From NCBI GenBank assembly GCA_017481925.1, contig JAFUOK010000028.1, forward strand, positions 1 to 52,277: a stretch of 52,277 nt of DNA. Reading direction: 5' to 3'. Position numbers and translations under genes: made by a program. Of the stretch, positions 34,704 through 43,835 are shown one piece after another (within the stretch, counting starts at the first letter, position 1; each line of letters begins with the position of its first letter). The DNA is from Alistipes sp. (lineage in GTDB: Bacteria; Bacteroidota; Bacteroidia; Bacteroidales; Rikenellaceae). Under the pieces are notes generated by a model. It saw only the letters and a list, made by a program, of their open reading frames with translations, did no database searches and was not told the origin of the DNA.

Positions 34704-35825
34704 CTACTCAATATCTATGTTGCGGCAATTATACTTGCCCTGAATCACTCCATCTCGCAGCCACACAACGCCATTCTCGGCACGCAGCATGGTCTTCATC
34801 ACCGTAGCGTCTATGTTGTAGCAACGCACAGGCTCGCTATTGCCAAACGTGTGGTAGGTAACCTCGCGCAGCGGTTGTGGCGTAAGACATACTACGGCCG
34901 TACCCTCAGCCTCGGCACGCTCGACCAGCTCGCTGAAATTCTCCCGACAGCGTTCGCTCATTTTGTCGAAAGAGGTGATGCACAGCATATAGATATCTCC
35001 CGCGTGGGTCAATATCTCGCGTGTGGCGTTACCCTCAACATCGGTGATGGTAAACTCGCTCACGAGCGTCTGCACGGGCGAGGACTCATTATCCACGCGA
35101 GTCTCTACCCACTCCCACTTCGACTCATCCTGCCACTCGGTATCCTCGATAGTAAACTCACGCAACTTACCCGTTCGGCGATTACGATAGATGAGGACAT
35201 ACTCCTCCTCGGTCATCTCCTCCTGACCCGTATCGTGTTGCTCCTCAATCATCGCATAGATATTGGCGCCCACCTTGTAGGGCAGGAAATCAATCAGCGG
35301 CAGATTATAGTAGCAATAGGTTCCAAGGCCCATAGCAAAGGTACAGAACAGACACGTGAGAGCGACCTCCAGACGACTGAAATCAAGGATACGCTGATGG
35401 CGGTGACGAAGCCACACCACAACGACCATAGGCAGGATTACCAGATTTTTGAGGAAGGTCTCCCACGGGGTGAGTTTCAGCGCATCGCCAAAACATCCGC
35501 AATCCTCCACAGGGATCCACGTAGCACTGAGGAACGTGAGCACCGTGAAGAAGATCATCGACAGCAGAGCGAAGATCGAGATCAGGCGCGTACGCACACG
35601 GAACGTAAGCATAAGACCCATCATAAGCTCGGCACCGCACAACCATATAGAGAAGATCATCGATGCGGGCTGCAACTCCTCGAAACCATATATTGAGAGG
35701 TATTCATTAACCTTCAAGGCCGTACCCCACGGATCGACAGCCTTCACGAAACCCGAGAAGGCGAAGAAGACACCGACAATAATACGGCATACAGCGGCAA
35801 ATATCTGAAAACGGCGTGACTGCAT
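34704..35825 (-). CDS. DoxX/MauE-like membrane protein with C-terminal thioredoxin-like region
   Basis: This 373-aa protein has an N-terminal four-helix DoxX/MauE domain (1-145) with the Bacteroidota motif VEDCGCFGDALKLTPWETF, which contains a Cys-Gly-Cys pair. A fifth hydrophobic segment lies near residue 155-175. The C-terminal half (about 190-373) is soluble and has thioredoxin-like spacing (GDIYMLCITSFDKM...CRENF), but no CxxC active site. MauE-type proteins help disulfide formation or reduction of periplasmic partners. The natural substrate is unknown. Its start overlaps the tmk stop (TAATG), making it the last gene of the suf operon. Confidence 0.8.
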   Translation of the reverse strand: MQSRRFQIFAAVCRIIVGVFFAFSGFVKAVDPWGTALKVNEYLSIYGFEELQPASMIFSIWLCGAELMMGLMLTFRVRTRLISIFALLSMIFFTVLTFLSATWIPVEDCGCFGDALKLTPWETFLKNLVILPMVVVVWLRHRHQRILDFSRLEVALTCLFCTFAMGLGTYCYYNLPLIDFLPYKVGANIYAMIEEQHDTGQEEMTEEEYVLIYRNRRTGKLREFTIEDTEWQDESKWEWVETRVDNESSPVQTLVSEFTITDVEGNATREILTHAGDIYMLCITSFDKMSERCRENFSELVERAEAEGTAVVCLTPQPLREVTYHTFGNSEPVRCYNIDATVMKTMLRAENGVVWLRDGVIQGKYNCRNIDIE

Positions 35826-36514
35826 TACTCTCCCACTTTAATATACTTCTCCACTACAGCCTTGATACGGCCGAAAATCTCCTCGGGCGAAGCCATCTCG
35901 CCCTCGTGGCTGCAATCCACCACGTGCATAGCCTCGTCATACTGCGCAGCATCGATATATACCTGGCGCACCTGGCGCTGCAGATCCATCGACTGCTCGT
36001 GAATATCCTTCTTGCCGTGCAGGTAGGCACGGTCGTCGCCCTCGCGCTGCTCCTGCAGGAGTTTACGCTCTGTAAAGGCAAAGGGCACATCCAGGAAGAG
36101 AGATACATCGGGACGAGGAATCTTGAAGTAGTCATACTCCAGCGAGAGAATCCACTCTCTAAGGCGCTCGCGCTCCTCCTTTTCAGCTACCTTTGCACAT
36201 TGATAGCCGATATTGGAATATACATAGCGGTCGCAGATAACAACCCTGCCCTCGGCGATCCAGCCACGAATCATCTCGGCGGCATCGCGTCTGTCGCCGG
36301 CGTACAACATCGCCACGATATAGGGATCAACCTGCTCAACGCTACCCAACTCGCCTCGCAGGAAGCGGGCAATCAGGTCGCCAAAGTAGGGGGCGTCGAA
36401 ACGCGGAAAGTGCAAGTATTCGGTAGGGATACCCTGCTCGGCAAACAGGCGCTGCAGATTGGCTATCTGCGTCGATTTACCCGAACCATCGACCCCTTCA
36501 AGTACTATGAACAT
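35825..36514 (-). CDS. tmk: Thymidylate kinase
   Basis: This 229-aa protein phosphorylates dTMP to dTDP with ATP. The P-loop is EGVDGSGKST (6-15), and the DR-motif is ICDRYVYSNIGYQ with the Arg contacting dTMP. The lid region has RREG-like basic residues (LLQEQREGDDR). It is somewhat longer than the usual 205-215 aa. It lies 36 nt after sufS and overlaps doxX by one base, so it is probably expressed with the Fe-S assembly genes; the linkage looks positional rather than functional. Confidence 0.94.
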   Translation of the reverse strand: MFIVLEGVDGSGKSTQIANLQRLFAEQGIPTEYLHFPRFDAPYFGDLIARFLRGELGSVEQVDPYIVAMLYAGDRRDAAEMIRGWIAEGRVVICDRYVYSNIGYQCAKVAEKEERERLREWILSLEYDYFKIPRPDVSLFLDVPFAFTERKLLQEQREGDDRAYLHGKKDIHEQSMDLQRQVRQVYIDAAQYDEAMHVVDCSHEGEMASPEEIFGRIKAVVEKYIKVGE

Positions 36515-36550
36515 ATCTCTTCTTTTAAGTTTGGTTTTTATATTGCTGCT

Positions 36551-37765
36551 CTATCTTAACATTCTCACGGCACGCTCTACGCCTCGCACCAGCGCATCCA
36601 TCTCCTCGCGCGTGTTATACATCGCTATCGAGGCACGGCACATACCCGTCACACCGTAGTGCGTCATCACAGGCTCGGCACAATGCTGACCCGTGCGGAT
36701 AGCTATGCCCAACTTATCGAGTATCATACCCAGGTCGTAGTGATGCACACCCTCGACGTTGAACGAGATGATCGAACATTTATCTTCCGTCGAACCATAT
36801 ATCCTTAGGCCATCAATGCGTCGCAACTGCTCCTCGGCATAGCGAGTAAGATCTCTTTCGTACTCCTCAACCTTATGCAGATCAAAGCCCCGCAGATACT
36901 CAATCGCCTCGCCTAAACCTATCGCTCCGATAAAGTTGGCCGTACCCGCCTCATACTTAAGTGGCAGGGGCGCATATGTCGTTCGCTCGAACGATACACG
37001 ATCAACCATATCGCCACCACAAAGGAACGGCGGCATCTGCTCCAGCAAATCTCGTTTGCCATACAGCACGCCTATACCCGTAGGGCCGTAGAGTTTATGA
37101 CCCGAAAAGGCGTAAAAGTCACAATCCAGAGCCTCGACATCCACACCTCCGTGCACTACGCCCTGACAACCATCAACCATAACGTGAGCGCCCACGGCGT
37201 GAGCCTTCTCTATGATGGGGCGCAAATCGGGACGTGTACCCAACGTATTCGATGCCTGCGTAACGGCAACCATACGGGTACGCTCATCCAAAAGCGTATC
37301 CAACCGCTCCGTCATCAGGCGACCCTCCTCGTCAAATGGCAGAACACGTATCTCGGCACCTCGTCGCTCGGCCACGACCTGCCACGGCACGATATTGGAG
37401 TGGTGCTCCATCTCGCTGATGATGATATTATCGCCCGCGTGCAGGAATTTCTCGCTCCACGCATAGGCAACGGTATTGATCGAAGCGGTAGCACCAGCGG
37501 TAAAGATTACCTCCTCACGCGCTGCAGCACCGATGAATGAACGCACACGCTCACGAGCCTGTTCGTAGAGCTCGGTAGCCTCGGCAGAGAGCAGGTGTAC
37601 GCCACGATGTATGTTGGCATTCTGCTCGCGGTGCATACGGTTCACTGCCTCGATAACTCGCTCGGGCTTCTGCGCCGTTGCTCCGCTATCGAGATATGTG
37701 AGCGGCTTGCCATTTACGCTCCGCTGCAGGAGTGGGAAATCTCTGCGTATGCTCTCTACGTTCAT
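36551..37765 (-). CDS. sufS: Cysteine desulfurase SufS
   Basis: This 404-aa PLP enzyme releases sulfur from cysteine as a persulfide for Fe-S cluster assembly. PLP-Lys is in FYAFSGHKLYGPTGIGVLYG, and the active-site Cys is in RTGQHCAEPVM with the group-II (SufS) surroundings. The N-terminal part reads YLDSGATAQKP. The start is set at 37765 (MNVESIRRDFPLL), one base after the sufD stop (TAGAATG). An upstream ATG at 37780 would overlap sufD. SufE is not in the window. Confidence 0.96.
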   Translation of the reverse strand: MNVESIRRDFPLLQRSVNGKPLTYLDSGATAQKPERVIEAVNRMHREQNANIHRGVHLLSAEATELYEQARERVRSFIGAAAREEVIFTAGATASINTVAYAWSEKFLHAGDNIIISEMEHHSNIVPWQVVAERRGAEIRVLPFDEEGRLMTERLDTLLDERTRMVAVTQASNTLGTRPDLRPIIEKAHAVGAHVMVDGCQGVVHGGVDVEALDCDFYAFSGHKLYGPTGIGVLYGKRDLLEQMPPFLCGGDMVDRVSFERTTYAPLPLKYEAGTANFIGAIGLGEAIEYLRGFDLHKVEEYERDLTRYAEEQLRRIDGLRIYGSTEDKCSIISFNVEGVHHYDLGMILDKLGIAIRTGQHCAEPVMTHYGVTGMCRASIAMYNTREEMDALVRGVERAVRMLR

Positions 37766-37766
37766 T

Positions 37767-38573
37767 CTACAATATTTCAAGTTTTGTGGTTAGCTCCTCT
37801 GCCAATACCTCGCCCACCTCGCCGGCGTGCAAGACAATATCGCTCACGAAGCCCTCGATTTGCAGACGGCGTGCCTGCTCCTCGCTCAGTCCTCGCTGAC
37901 GCATATACAACACCGCATCGCCATCCAACTGCCCCACCGTAGCTCCGTGTGAACACTTCACATCGTCGGCATAGATCTCCAGCTGCGGCTTGGTTATAAT
38001 CTTGGCATCGGCACCAATCTCTATATTACTGTTGGTCTGACGGGCGTCGGTGCGCTGTGCATCCTGTGCCACATACACCAGACCGTAGAACTCGCCCGTG
38101 GACTTACCACCAGCAACACCCTTAACCAACGAATCGCTCGTACAATCGGGCACATTGTGATTCACACGCAGTGCCACCTTTGTGTGCTCCTCGCCACCTG
38201 CGATATATGCCGAGCGAAGATGGTTGGCAGCATGCTCGCCATCGAGGTTGATTGTATAGTCGGCCACCGAGCCAGCCACGCTTACACTCACGATGCGGCA
38301 ATCACTCTCGGCCTGCTGGTTGATATTGCACTCCGAGAACGAATCGGCAGTGAAGAGCTCAATCATATTGAGCGAAGCCCCCTCACACAAATCGAAGTGC
38401 ATCTTGGCTGCATCATCTGCCGTGTGCACAACAATGAGCGAGAGTCGTCCACGCACGGTGCGCTCCACGGTCGAGGGATTGATGATAATCTCCCACGCCT
38501 GACCGTCACCCAGCGTACACATTCCCGTAGAGGCACGCAAACCTCGGCTCTGTAGATAATCGAGTAATCTCAT
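37767..38573 (-). CDS. sufD: Fe-S assembly scaffold component SufD (short form)
   Basis: This 268-aa protein has the SufB/SufD beta-helix: repeated strands, then QTNSNIEIGADAKIITKPQL, the conserved CSHGATVGQLD, and the end QRGLSEEQARRLQIEGFVSD. With SufB and SufC it forms the SufBC2D scaffold. It is much shorter than E. coli SufD (about 420 aa): the N-terminal helical domain is missing and the protein begins almost directly with beta-helix strands. The start follows the sufC stop by 2 nt, and there is no sign of coding sequence or frameshift upstream, so the short form looks natural. Confidence 0.93.
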   Translation of the reverse strand: MRLLDYLQSRGLRASTGMCTLGDGQAWEIIINPSTVERTVRGRLSLIVVHTADDAAKMHFDLCEGASLNMIELFTADSFSECNINQQAESDCRIVSVSVAGSVADYTINLDGEHAANHLRSAYIAGGEEHTKVALRVNHNVPDCTSDSLVKGVAGGKSTGEFYGLVYVAQDAQRTDARQTNSNIEIGADAKIITKPQLEIYADDVKCSHGATVGQLDGDAVLYMRQRGLSEEQARRLQIEGFVSDIVLHAGEVGEVLAEELTTKLEIL

Positions 38574-38575
38574 CG

Positions 38576-39325
38576 CTACTCCTCCTTACTTATGAGCCAA
38601 TCGTAACCCTCCTTCTCCAACTTCAGCGCAAGCGTCTTGTCACCCGAGTAGATAATCTGACCCTTGTACAGCACGTGCACATAGTCGGGAACGATGTAAT
38701 CCAACAGACGCTGATAGTGGGTAATCACAACGGTGGCGTTCTCCTCGGTGTGAAGTTTCGTTACACCCGTAGCCACTACACGCAGAGCGTCAATATCCAG
38801 TCCCGAGTCGGTCTCGTCCAAAACGGCGAGCTTGGGATCGAGCATAGCCATCTGGAATATCTCGTTTTTCTTCTTCTCGCCACCCGAAAAACCCTCATTC
38901 ACGGCACGCGAAGTGAGTTTGGAGTCCAGCTCCACAATGGCACTCTTCTCGCGCATCAGGCGCAGGAACTCGCCTGCCGTGAGGGGATCCTCGCCACGGA
39001 ACTTGCGCTGCTCGTTCACAGCCATCTTCATAAAGTTAGCCATCGTAACGCCGGGAATCTCCACAGGATACTGGAAGCCGAGGAACAGACCCATGCGGGC
39101 ACGATCCTCAATCGAGAGATCCAACAGGTTCTGACCCATAAACTCCACCGAGCCCTCCGTTACGGTAAACTTCTCATTGCCGGCCAACACCGACGCCAGA
39201 GTACTCTTACCCGAACCGTTGGGTCCCATAATAGCGTGCACCTCGCCTGCGCGAACTTCGAGGTTGATACCACGAAGGATCTCCTTATCGCCTATCGAGG
39301 CGTGCAAATTCTTAACACTTAACAT
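38576..39325 (-). CDS. sufC: Fe-S assembly ATPase SufC
   Basis: This 249-aa ABC-type ATPase has Walker A GPNGSGKST (35-43), the Q-loop near FLGFQYPVEIPGV, signature FSGGEKKKNE, and Walker B LAVLDETDSGLDIDAL with the SufC-typical Asp-Glu-Thr-Asp-Ser. It drives conformational change in the SufBCD scaffold. The gaps of 28 nt to sufB and 2 nt to sufD show cotranscription. Confidence 0.97.
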   Translation of the reverse strand: MLSVKNLHASIGDKEILRGINLEVRAGEVHAIMGPNGSGKSTLASVLAGNEKFTVTEGSVEFMGQNLLDLSIEDRARMGLFLGFQYPVEIPGVTMANFMKMAVNEQRKFRGEDPLTAGEFLRLMREKSAIVELDSKLTSRAVNEGFSGGEKKKNEIFQMAMLDPKLAVLDETDSGLDIDALRVVATGVTKLHTEENATVVITHYQRLLDYIVPDYVHVLYKGQIIYSGDKTLALKLEKEGYDWLISKEE

Positions 39326-39353
39326 ATCTTTTGCTTTTTATTTTCTTACTTTT

Positions 39354-40796
39354 CTAACCTACCGAACCCTCCAAACTCAAGGCCAGCAGTTTCTGCGCCT
39401 CAACAGCAAACTCCATAGGCAACTTGGCAATAACCTCACGGGCATAGCCATTCACGATCAGACCCACAGCATCCTCGGTCGAGAGGCCACGCTGATTGCA
39501 GTAGAAGAGCTGCTCCTCCGAGATCTTCGACGTAGTAGCCTCATGCTCCAATACGGCCGTAGGGTTATGTGAATCTATCTCAGGGAAGGTGTGCGCTCCG
39601 CACTTATCGCCAATCAGAAGAGAGTCACACTGCGAGTAGTTGCGGGCATTATCCGCTCCCTTCGCCACACGCACCAATCCACGATAGGCATTCTGGCTCT
39701 TGCCGGCCGAGATACCCTTCGAAACGATGCGGCTACGGGTATTGCGACCGATGTGAATCATCTTTGTACCCGTATCGGCCTGCTGATAATTATTAGTCAT
39801 CGCCACAGAGTAAAACTCGCCCACCGAGTTATCACCCAGCAGTACACAGCTCGGATACTTCCACGTGATAGCCGAGCCAGTCTCCACCTGTGTCCACGAC
39901 AGATGTCCGCCCTCACGGCAGAGGCCGCGCTTGGTGACAAAATTATAGATTCCACCTCGACCCTCCTTATCGCCCGGGTACCAGTTCTGGACGGTAGAAT
40001 ACTTCACCTCGGCATCCTTCTCTACAACGATCTCCACAACGGCGGCGTGCAACTGATTCTCGTCACGACGCGGTGCGGTACAACCCTCCAGATAACTTAC
40101 GTATGCGCCCTCGTCGGCTACGAGCAACGTGCGCTCAAACTGACCCGTGCCCTCGGCATTGATGCGGAAGTAGGTCGAGAGCTCCATCGGGCAACGCACA
40201 CCCTTGGGGATGTAGCAGAACGAGCCATCAGAGAAGACGGCGGCGTTAAGTGCGGCGTAGAAGTTATCGGTATGGGGAACAACCGAACCCAAATATTTCT
40301 TAACCAGATCGGGATACTCGCGGATAGCCTCCGAGATTGAACAGAAGATAATATCCTTCTCGGCCAATGTCTCACGGAACGTGGTCTTGACCGACACGGA
40401 GTCCATCACGGCATCGACGGCAACACCTGCCAACGCCATCTGCTCCTCCAGCGGAATACCCAACTTATCGAACGTGCGCTTTAACTCGGGATCTACCTCA
40501 TCCATCGAGCCCAGCTTCTTGCGCTGCTTGGGGGCGGCGTAGTAGATTATATCCTGAAAATCTATCTCGGGGATGTCGAGGTGTGCCCACGTGGGCAAGG
40601 TCATCGTCTGCCAATGGCGGAACGCCTTCAAGCGACGCTCCAGCATCCACTCAGGCTCCTCCTTCTTGGCAGAGATAAGGCGTATTACATCCTCATTAAG
40701 ACCGCGAGCAATGGTCTCGGTCTCGATGTCGGTCGTAAAGCCATACTTATACTCGCCATCAATATTATCTAACAAATCTTTATCTTTTTCTGCCAT
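39354..40796 (-). CDS. sufB: Fe-S assembly scaffold SufB
   Basis: This 480-aa protein has SufB motifs throughout: [30 protein letters not shown], the central beta-helix, [56 protein letters not shown] with conserved cysteines, and the C-terminal [20 protein letters not shown]. It is the site of cluster assembly. The start is set at 40796 ([11 protein letters not shown]) because an upstream ATG at 40817 falls within the -7 box. It is the first gene of the sufBCDS-tmk-doxX operon. Confidence 0.97.
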   Translation of the reverse strand: MAEKDKDLLDNIDGEYKYGFTTDIETETIARGLNEDVIRLISAKKEEPEWMLERRLKAFRHWQTMTLPTWAHLDIPEIDFQDIIYYAAPKQRKKLGSMDEVDPELKRTFDKLGIPLEEQMALAGVAVDAVMDSVSVKTTFRETLAEKDIIFCSISEAIREYPDLVKKYLGSVVPHTDNFYAALNAAVFSDGSFCYIPKGVRCPMELSTYFRINAEGTGQFERTLLVADEGAYVSYLEGCTAPRRDENQLHAAVVEIVVEKDAEVKYSTVQNWYPGDKEGRGGIYNFVTKRGLCREGGHLSWTQVETGSAITWKYPSCVLLGDNSVGEFYSVAMTNNYQQADTGTKMIHIGRNTRSRIVSKGISAGKSQNAYRGLVRVAKGADNARNYSQCDSLLIGDKCGAHTFPEIDSHNPTAVLEHEATTSKISEEQLFYCNQRGLSTEDAVGLIVNGYAREVIAKLPMEFAVEAQKLLALSLEGSVG

Positions 40797-40814
40797 AATA
40801 TTCTTTATAATTGG

Positions 40815-40822
40815 CAAAAATA
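40815..40822 (-). promoter_or_regulatory. -7 box of the suf operon
   Basis: On the minus strand TATTTTTG matches TAnnTTTG 18 nt before the sufB ATG. No TTG is at the ideal -33 distance, where the terminator stem of the upstream gene lies. Confidence 0.45.
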
Positions 40823-40823
40823 C

Positions 40824-40870
40824 AAAAAAAATGCAAATGCGCCACCTTTTTTGCTTAAAGGTGACGCATT
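40824..40870 (-). terminator. Terminator of the DUF5009 gene
   Basis: AATGCG-C-CACCTTT (40836-40849), loop TTTGCTT and AAAGGTG-A-CGCATT (40857-40870) form a stem with one G-U in the minus-strand RNA. U8 follows (40824-40831). It sits 8 nt past the stop codon at 40879. Confidence 0.85.
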
Positions 40871-40878
40871 CGAGAGCA

Positions 40879-41985
40879 TTAAACTTTCAAAAATATCTTT
40901 TGTCGGTAGAGGAAGTAGAGGAACAACCAACAGACAAGCACAAAACTTGCATCGGTCACGACCTCTGCCCACGGCTCGGAGCAGAGCCCCGCAACACCTC
41001 CGAAGAAGAAGCGCGCAATGCCTCCAAAGCCAATGATACTCTGCGCCAGATATATCGTAATAGAGTTCATTCCCACCACTCGGAACGGCAGGGTCCAACC
41101 TGTCCAGCCACGTACATCGATGATGTAGTAGAACAGAGCCATCATAGCCAGCGAATATGAGCCTACGGCACATACGAAGGTACTCGACCACAACATCTTA
41201 TTGATGGGAACAAAGTAGTTTCCTGCCCACGCCACCACGGCCAGCACCACGGCACCGATGATCATCCATACAGTCTTACGCTCACCCGTCATTTGCTCCT
41301 TGGGAAGGCGAATCAACTCACCAGTAAACATACCGAGCATAGCCGTCACCACAGCAGGCACGGCCGAAAGCAGGCCCTCGGGATCGAAATTATTATCAAC
41401 ATACAAACGTCCCGGGAGTAACAATCGATCAACGTATCCCACCAGCGAGCCCTCCATCGACAAAGGATCGGCTCCCGGTACATCGGGCGCACCGACAAAC
41501 TTACTCAACAATGCATACACAACAAGTATTGCACCTGCAATCCAGGCACGGGTCTTGACGCTGAAGTTGATGTAGAGCAGCGCTGCGCCCATCCACGCCA
41601 GACCGATACGAGCCAAGACGCTTGCAACACGTAGATTTTCAAAGTTAAGGCGGAACAATCCGTTATAGACCATACCCAAAAGTATCAGCACCGCTGCACG
41701 GCGGAATATCTTCCAATAGATAGCCTTACGCGACGCACCAGCAGCCTGCTGCTTGGCATACGAGAAGGGAAACGACACTCCCGCAAGGAAGAGGAACAGA
41801 GGGAAGATGGTGTCGTGATGACGCAAACCGTTCCACTCTACGTGGCTCATCTGCTCGGCAATGGCATTGGTTACAGGGTTGGGCCATAGGGCACAAATGG
41901 AGACGATAAGTCCCGAAAGGCCCATAATAAAGAACATATCGAACCCTCGCAGGGTATCGAGCGATGTTAGGCGTTCGTTTTTCAT
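40879..41985 (-). CDS. DUF5009 / HGSNAT-like membrane acyltransferase
   Basis: This 368-aa protein has about ten membrane helices. It opens with [20 protein letters not shown], the family start (LDxLRGxxM), followed by [20 protein letters not shown] with the conserved His-Asp pair of the HGSNAT/YeiB/DUF5009 superfamily. Relatives transfer acetyl groups across membranes to glucosamine residues; in Bacteroidota it is often near glycan-degradation loci, but no such locus adjoins directly here. The substrate is unassigned. It has a leader of over 100 nt with a -7 box at 42094, and is terminated before sufB. Confidence 0.87.
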   Translation of the reverse strand: MKNERLTSLDTLRGFDMFFIMGLSGLIVSICALWPNPVTNAIAEQMSHVEWNGLRHHDTIFPLFLFLAGVSFPFSYAKQQAAGASRKAIYWKIFRRAAVLILLGMVYNGLFRLNFENLRVASVLARIGLAWMGAALLYINFSVKTRAWIAGAILVVYALLSKFVGAPDVPGADPLSMEGSLVGYVDRLLLPGRLYVDNNFDPEGLLSAVPAVVTAMLGMFTGELIRLPKEQMTGERKTVWMIIGAVVLAVVAWAGNYFVPINKMLWSSTFVCAVGSYSLAMMALFYYIIDVRGWTGWTLPFRVVGMNSITIYLAQSIIGFGGIARFFFGGVAGLCSEPWAEVVTDASFVLVCWLFLYFLYRQKIFLKV

Positions 41986-42093
41986 TGTATTTATGTTTTT
42001 GGTTAGTTCCTATTATTTTACTACATTACGTTTTTCGGGCGCAAATCTACCACCTGCGCTTGATGCGGCACACCGCACAATAATTCATCTTTG

Positions 42094-42101
42094 CAAAGAT
42101 A
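42094..42101 (-). promoter_or_regulatory. Possible -7 box for the DUF5009 gene
   Basis: The minus-strand TATCTTTG matches the consensus and lies 108 nt before the ATG at 41985. No -33 TTG is found at 19-21 nt, so this is tentative. Confidence 0.35.
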
Positions 42102-42146
42102 ACACTCAATTTTTATTATTAACTCTTTATCCACAATTTTCTCACT

Positions 42147-43253
42147 TCACTGCTGTGGATTGTGGCACTTTTGAGGATGGTTCTCTTTTTCTTTATTCTT
42201 TTCTATTATTTCCATTACCTCATAAGATTCTTTTGTCGCTTCAGGTAGATGTGGATCATTTATGAAAGCTGCATCAAACCAATATACGGCTTTTTCGTAC
42301 GATTGCTCTACCCCATCACCATAACGATATAAATAACCTAATAGCAACTGAGCCTCTCCGTGTCCTTGCTCAGCAGCCTTCGTACACCAATAAACTTTTA
42401 TTTGCGGCGTTTCTCCCTTAGGGTAATCTCGCCCCACGATAAAAGCCAACATATATTGGGCATCTGCAAGCCCCGCTTCTGCTGCAGACTCGATTAATTT
42501 AGTCGCTTTTTCACGAACTTGTTTGATTTTTATTTCATTGAGGTCTCTATACTCAACACTCCAATATAACTTTGATCCTATTTCAAATTGAGCCTCTGGC
42601 AACCCGAAATCAGCAGCACGCTGATACCATATATCTTCACACTTCTCATTCCAAGACTCTTGTGCATTCCAATAACAATATTGCCCCAAGTATGGCGCAT
42701 CGGGACGATTTGCCAAATCCTTACCTGTTTTCCAAATCTCTAAAACTTTTTGTTCCTCTGCATCAATAATATCAGGCAAGCTACGATCAATTTTCGAATA
42801 ATAATTCCTTTTCTCTTTCAAAAAATCCGATCGATATTTAATATAGATGCGCCAATTTAGACAATGACAATAGTTAAAAATAGTGTGTCGGCCATAATCC
42901 TGAGATAATTCCTTGTATTTGGTTATATCCGAGGGGTTTGTATCATCTCGAAAATTATATATTATCGTTGTTTTTACATTTGCCTCTCGATATCTTGTTT
43001 CACTTCGAGCATACCTTACAAGTCGCTTTTCAAGATCAGGTTGCTTAGAGTTTTCAGTATAAAAATACCAAAATTCCACTTCGCGCTCATAATTGTACTC
43101 TTGGAAGAGTGGTTCTGAGGCATATTCATCATCACAAAGTGCTGTTTGCAAACTACATATCTGTTCTCCGCAATGTGCATTAATATATTCGACCAACTCT
43201 TTCACCGCAGAATAATCCTCCCGCGAATATATTATTCTTAATTCGTATGCCAT
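42147..43253 (-). CDS. Sel1-repeat protein with possible TIR-like N-terminal domain
   Basis: This 368-aa protein has no signal peptide. Residues about 215-345 contain Sel1-type repeats (WYQRAADFGLPEAQFEIGSK; ATKLIESAAEAGLADAQYML; WCTKAAEQGHGEAQLLLGYL). The first 125 residues recall a TIR fold: ELRIIYSREDYSAVKELVEY at the start, FWYFYTENSKQPDLEKRLVR where TIR domains have F.Sxxs..S.w...E, then KTTIIYNFRDD and TIFNYC. The position of the TIR catalytic Glu is Leu, so NADase activity is not expected if the assignment is right. The gene is visibly AT-richer than its neighbours (21 of 60 G+C in line 42961 against 32 of 60 in line 41701), suggesting horizontal acquisition. Only a weak -7 (43268-43275) is seen. 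Function is unknown. Confidence 0.7.
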   Translation of the reverse strand: MAYELRIIYSREDYSAVKELVEYINAHCGEQICSLQTALCDDEYASEPLFQEYNYEREVEFWYFYTENSKQPDLEKRLVRYARSETRYREANVKTTIIYNFRDDTNPSDITKYKELSQDYGRHTIFNYCHCLNWRIYIKYRSDFLKEKRNYYSKIDRSLPDIIDAEEQKVLEIWKTGKDLANRPDAPYLGQYCYWNAQESWNEKCEDIWYQRAADFGLPEAQFEIGSKLYWSVEYRDLNEIKIKQVREKATKLIESAAEAGLADAQYMLAFIVGRDYPKGETPQIKVYWCTKAAEQGHGEAQLLLGYLYRYGDGVEQSYEKAVYWFDAAFINDPHLPEATKESYEVMEIIEKNKEKENHPQKCHNPQQ

Positions 43254-43420
43254 AACTATTTTTTTTATAAAGATACCTTATTTTTTGTATTATCATGCAT
43301 TCTGCGCGCACTATTTACACGTGCCCGAGGATATTTCCTCTAACTACCCACAGCACGGAGTCATTTCGACAGCATAATAGAGGGATTTTTGCAGTTTTTA
43401 AGAAAATTTTCAGCCGATAT

Positions 43421-43451
43421 TTTGCACAATTGTTTTTTTTGCCTACATTTG
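43421..43451 (+). promoter_or_regulatory. Promoter of tRNA-Ser
   Basis: TTTG (43421-43424), 19 nt and TACATTTG (43444-43451) are a full consensus match, about 41 nt before the tRNA. Confidence 0.72.
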
Positions 43452-43492
43452 CACCACTCTTTTGGAGAAGTACTTCAAAAGTTGTTCGGTCA

Positions 43493-43580
43493 GGAAGGAT
43501 GGGTGAGTGGCTGAAACCACCAGTTTGCTAAACTGACGTACTCGATTAGGGTACCGGGGGTTCGAATCCCCCTCCTTCCG
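43493..43580 (+). tRNA. tRNA-Ser (anticodon GCT)
   Basis: This is an 88-nt class II tRNA. The acceptor is GGAAGGA/TCCTTCC with discriminator G at 43580. The anticodon arm is a palindrome around TTTGCTAAA, giving GCT (codons AGC/AGU). The variable arm is long (GACGTACTCGATTAGGGTACC), typical of Ser. The T-arm is GGGGG-TTCGAAT-CCCCC. CCA is not encoded. Confidence 0.94.
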
Positions 43581-43600
43581 CAAAAGAGAAAAGAATATGT

Positions 43601-43630
43601 AACTCCTGCGTTTTACGCAGGAGTTTTTTT
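43601..43630 (+). terminator. Terminator of tRNA-Ser
   Basis: AACTCCTGCG (43601-43610), loop TTTTA and CGCAGGAGTT (43616-43625) run into a seven-T tract (43624-43630). Confidence 0.93.
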
Positions 43631-43793
43631 GTATAAAGGCATACTCAAATTGATTTGTAAGGGTGCCTTTATTGCAAAAACTTTTTTTAAGGAAATATTC
43701 TTTTCTTTTGAAGCCTCCCACACCGAGGAAAGGGCACGCATTGCAAAGCGGATAGCGAGCATAGCGTGGCCAATCACAAACAAATAGCTCAGC

Positions 43794-43829
43794 CTACAAA
43801 AAAAATAAGCGACAGTGCCCTGTCGCTTA
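43794..43829 (-). terminator. Terminator of the rhamnosidase gene
   Basis: TAAGCGACAG (43806-43815), loop TGCC and CTGTCGCTTA (43820-43829) form a perfect 10-bp stem. It is followed in the minus-strand RNA by a U-run, 6 nt past the stop codon at 43836. The 160 bases between here and the tRNA-Ser terminator hold nothing I can identify. Confidence 0.9.
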
Positions 43830-43835
43830 CTCAAG

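Noticed and set aside
34659..35696. 345-aa plus-strand frame opposite the DoxX-like gene
   Set aside because: The minus strand carries the DCGCFGDA motif and membrane helices. The plus frame starts inside a terminator and shows no domain.
42147..43600. Defence island around the TIR-like/Sel1 gene
   Set aside because: No other defence gene adjoins it: the neighbours are an acyltransferase and tRNA-Ser, so only a single-gene observation is supported.
43635..43671. AAAGGCA ... TGCCTTT inverted repeat after tRNA-Ser
   Set aside because: The arms are only 7 bp with a loop of over 20 nt, and it lies behind a strong terminator; it is probably chance.
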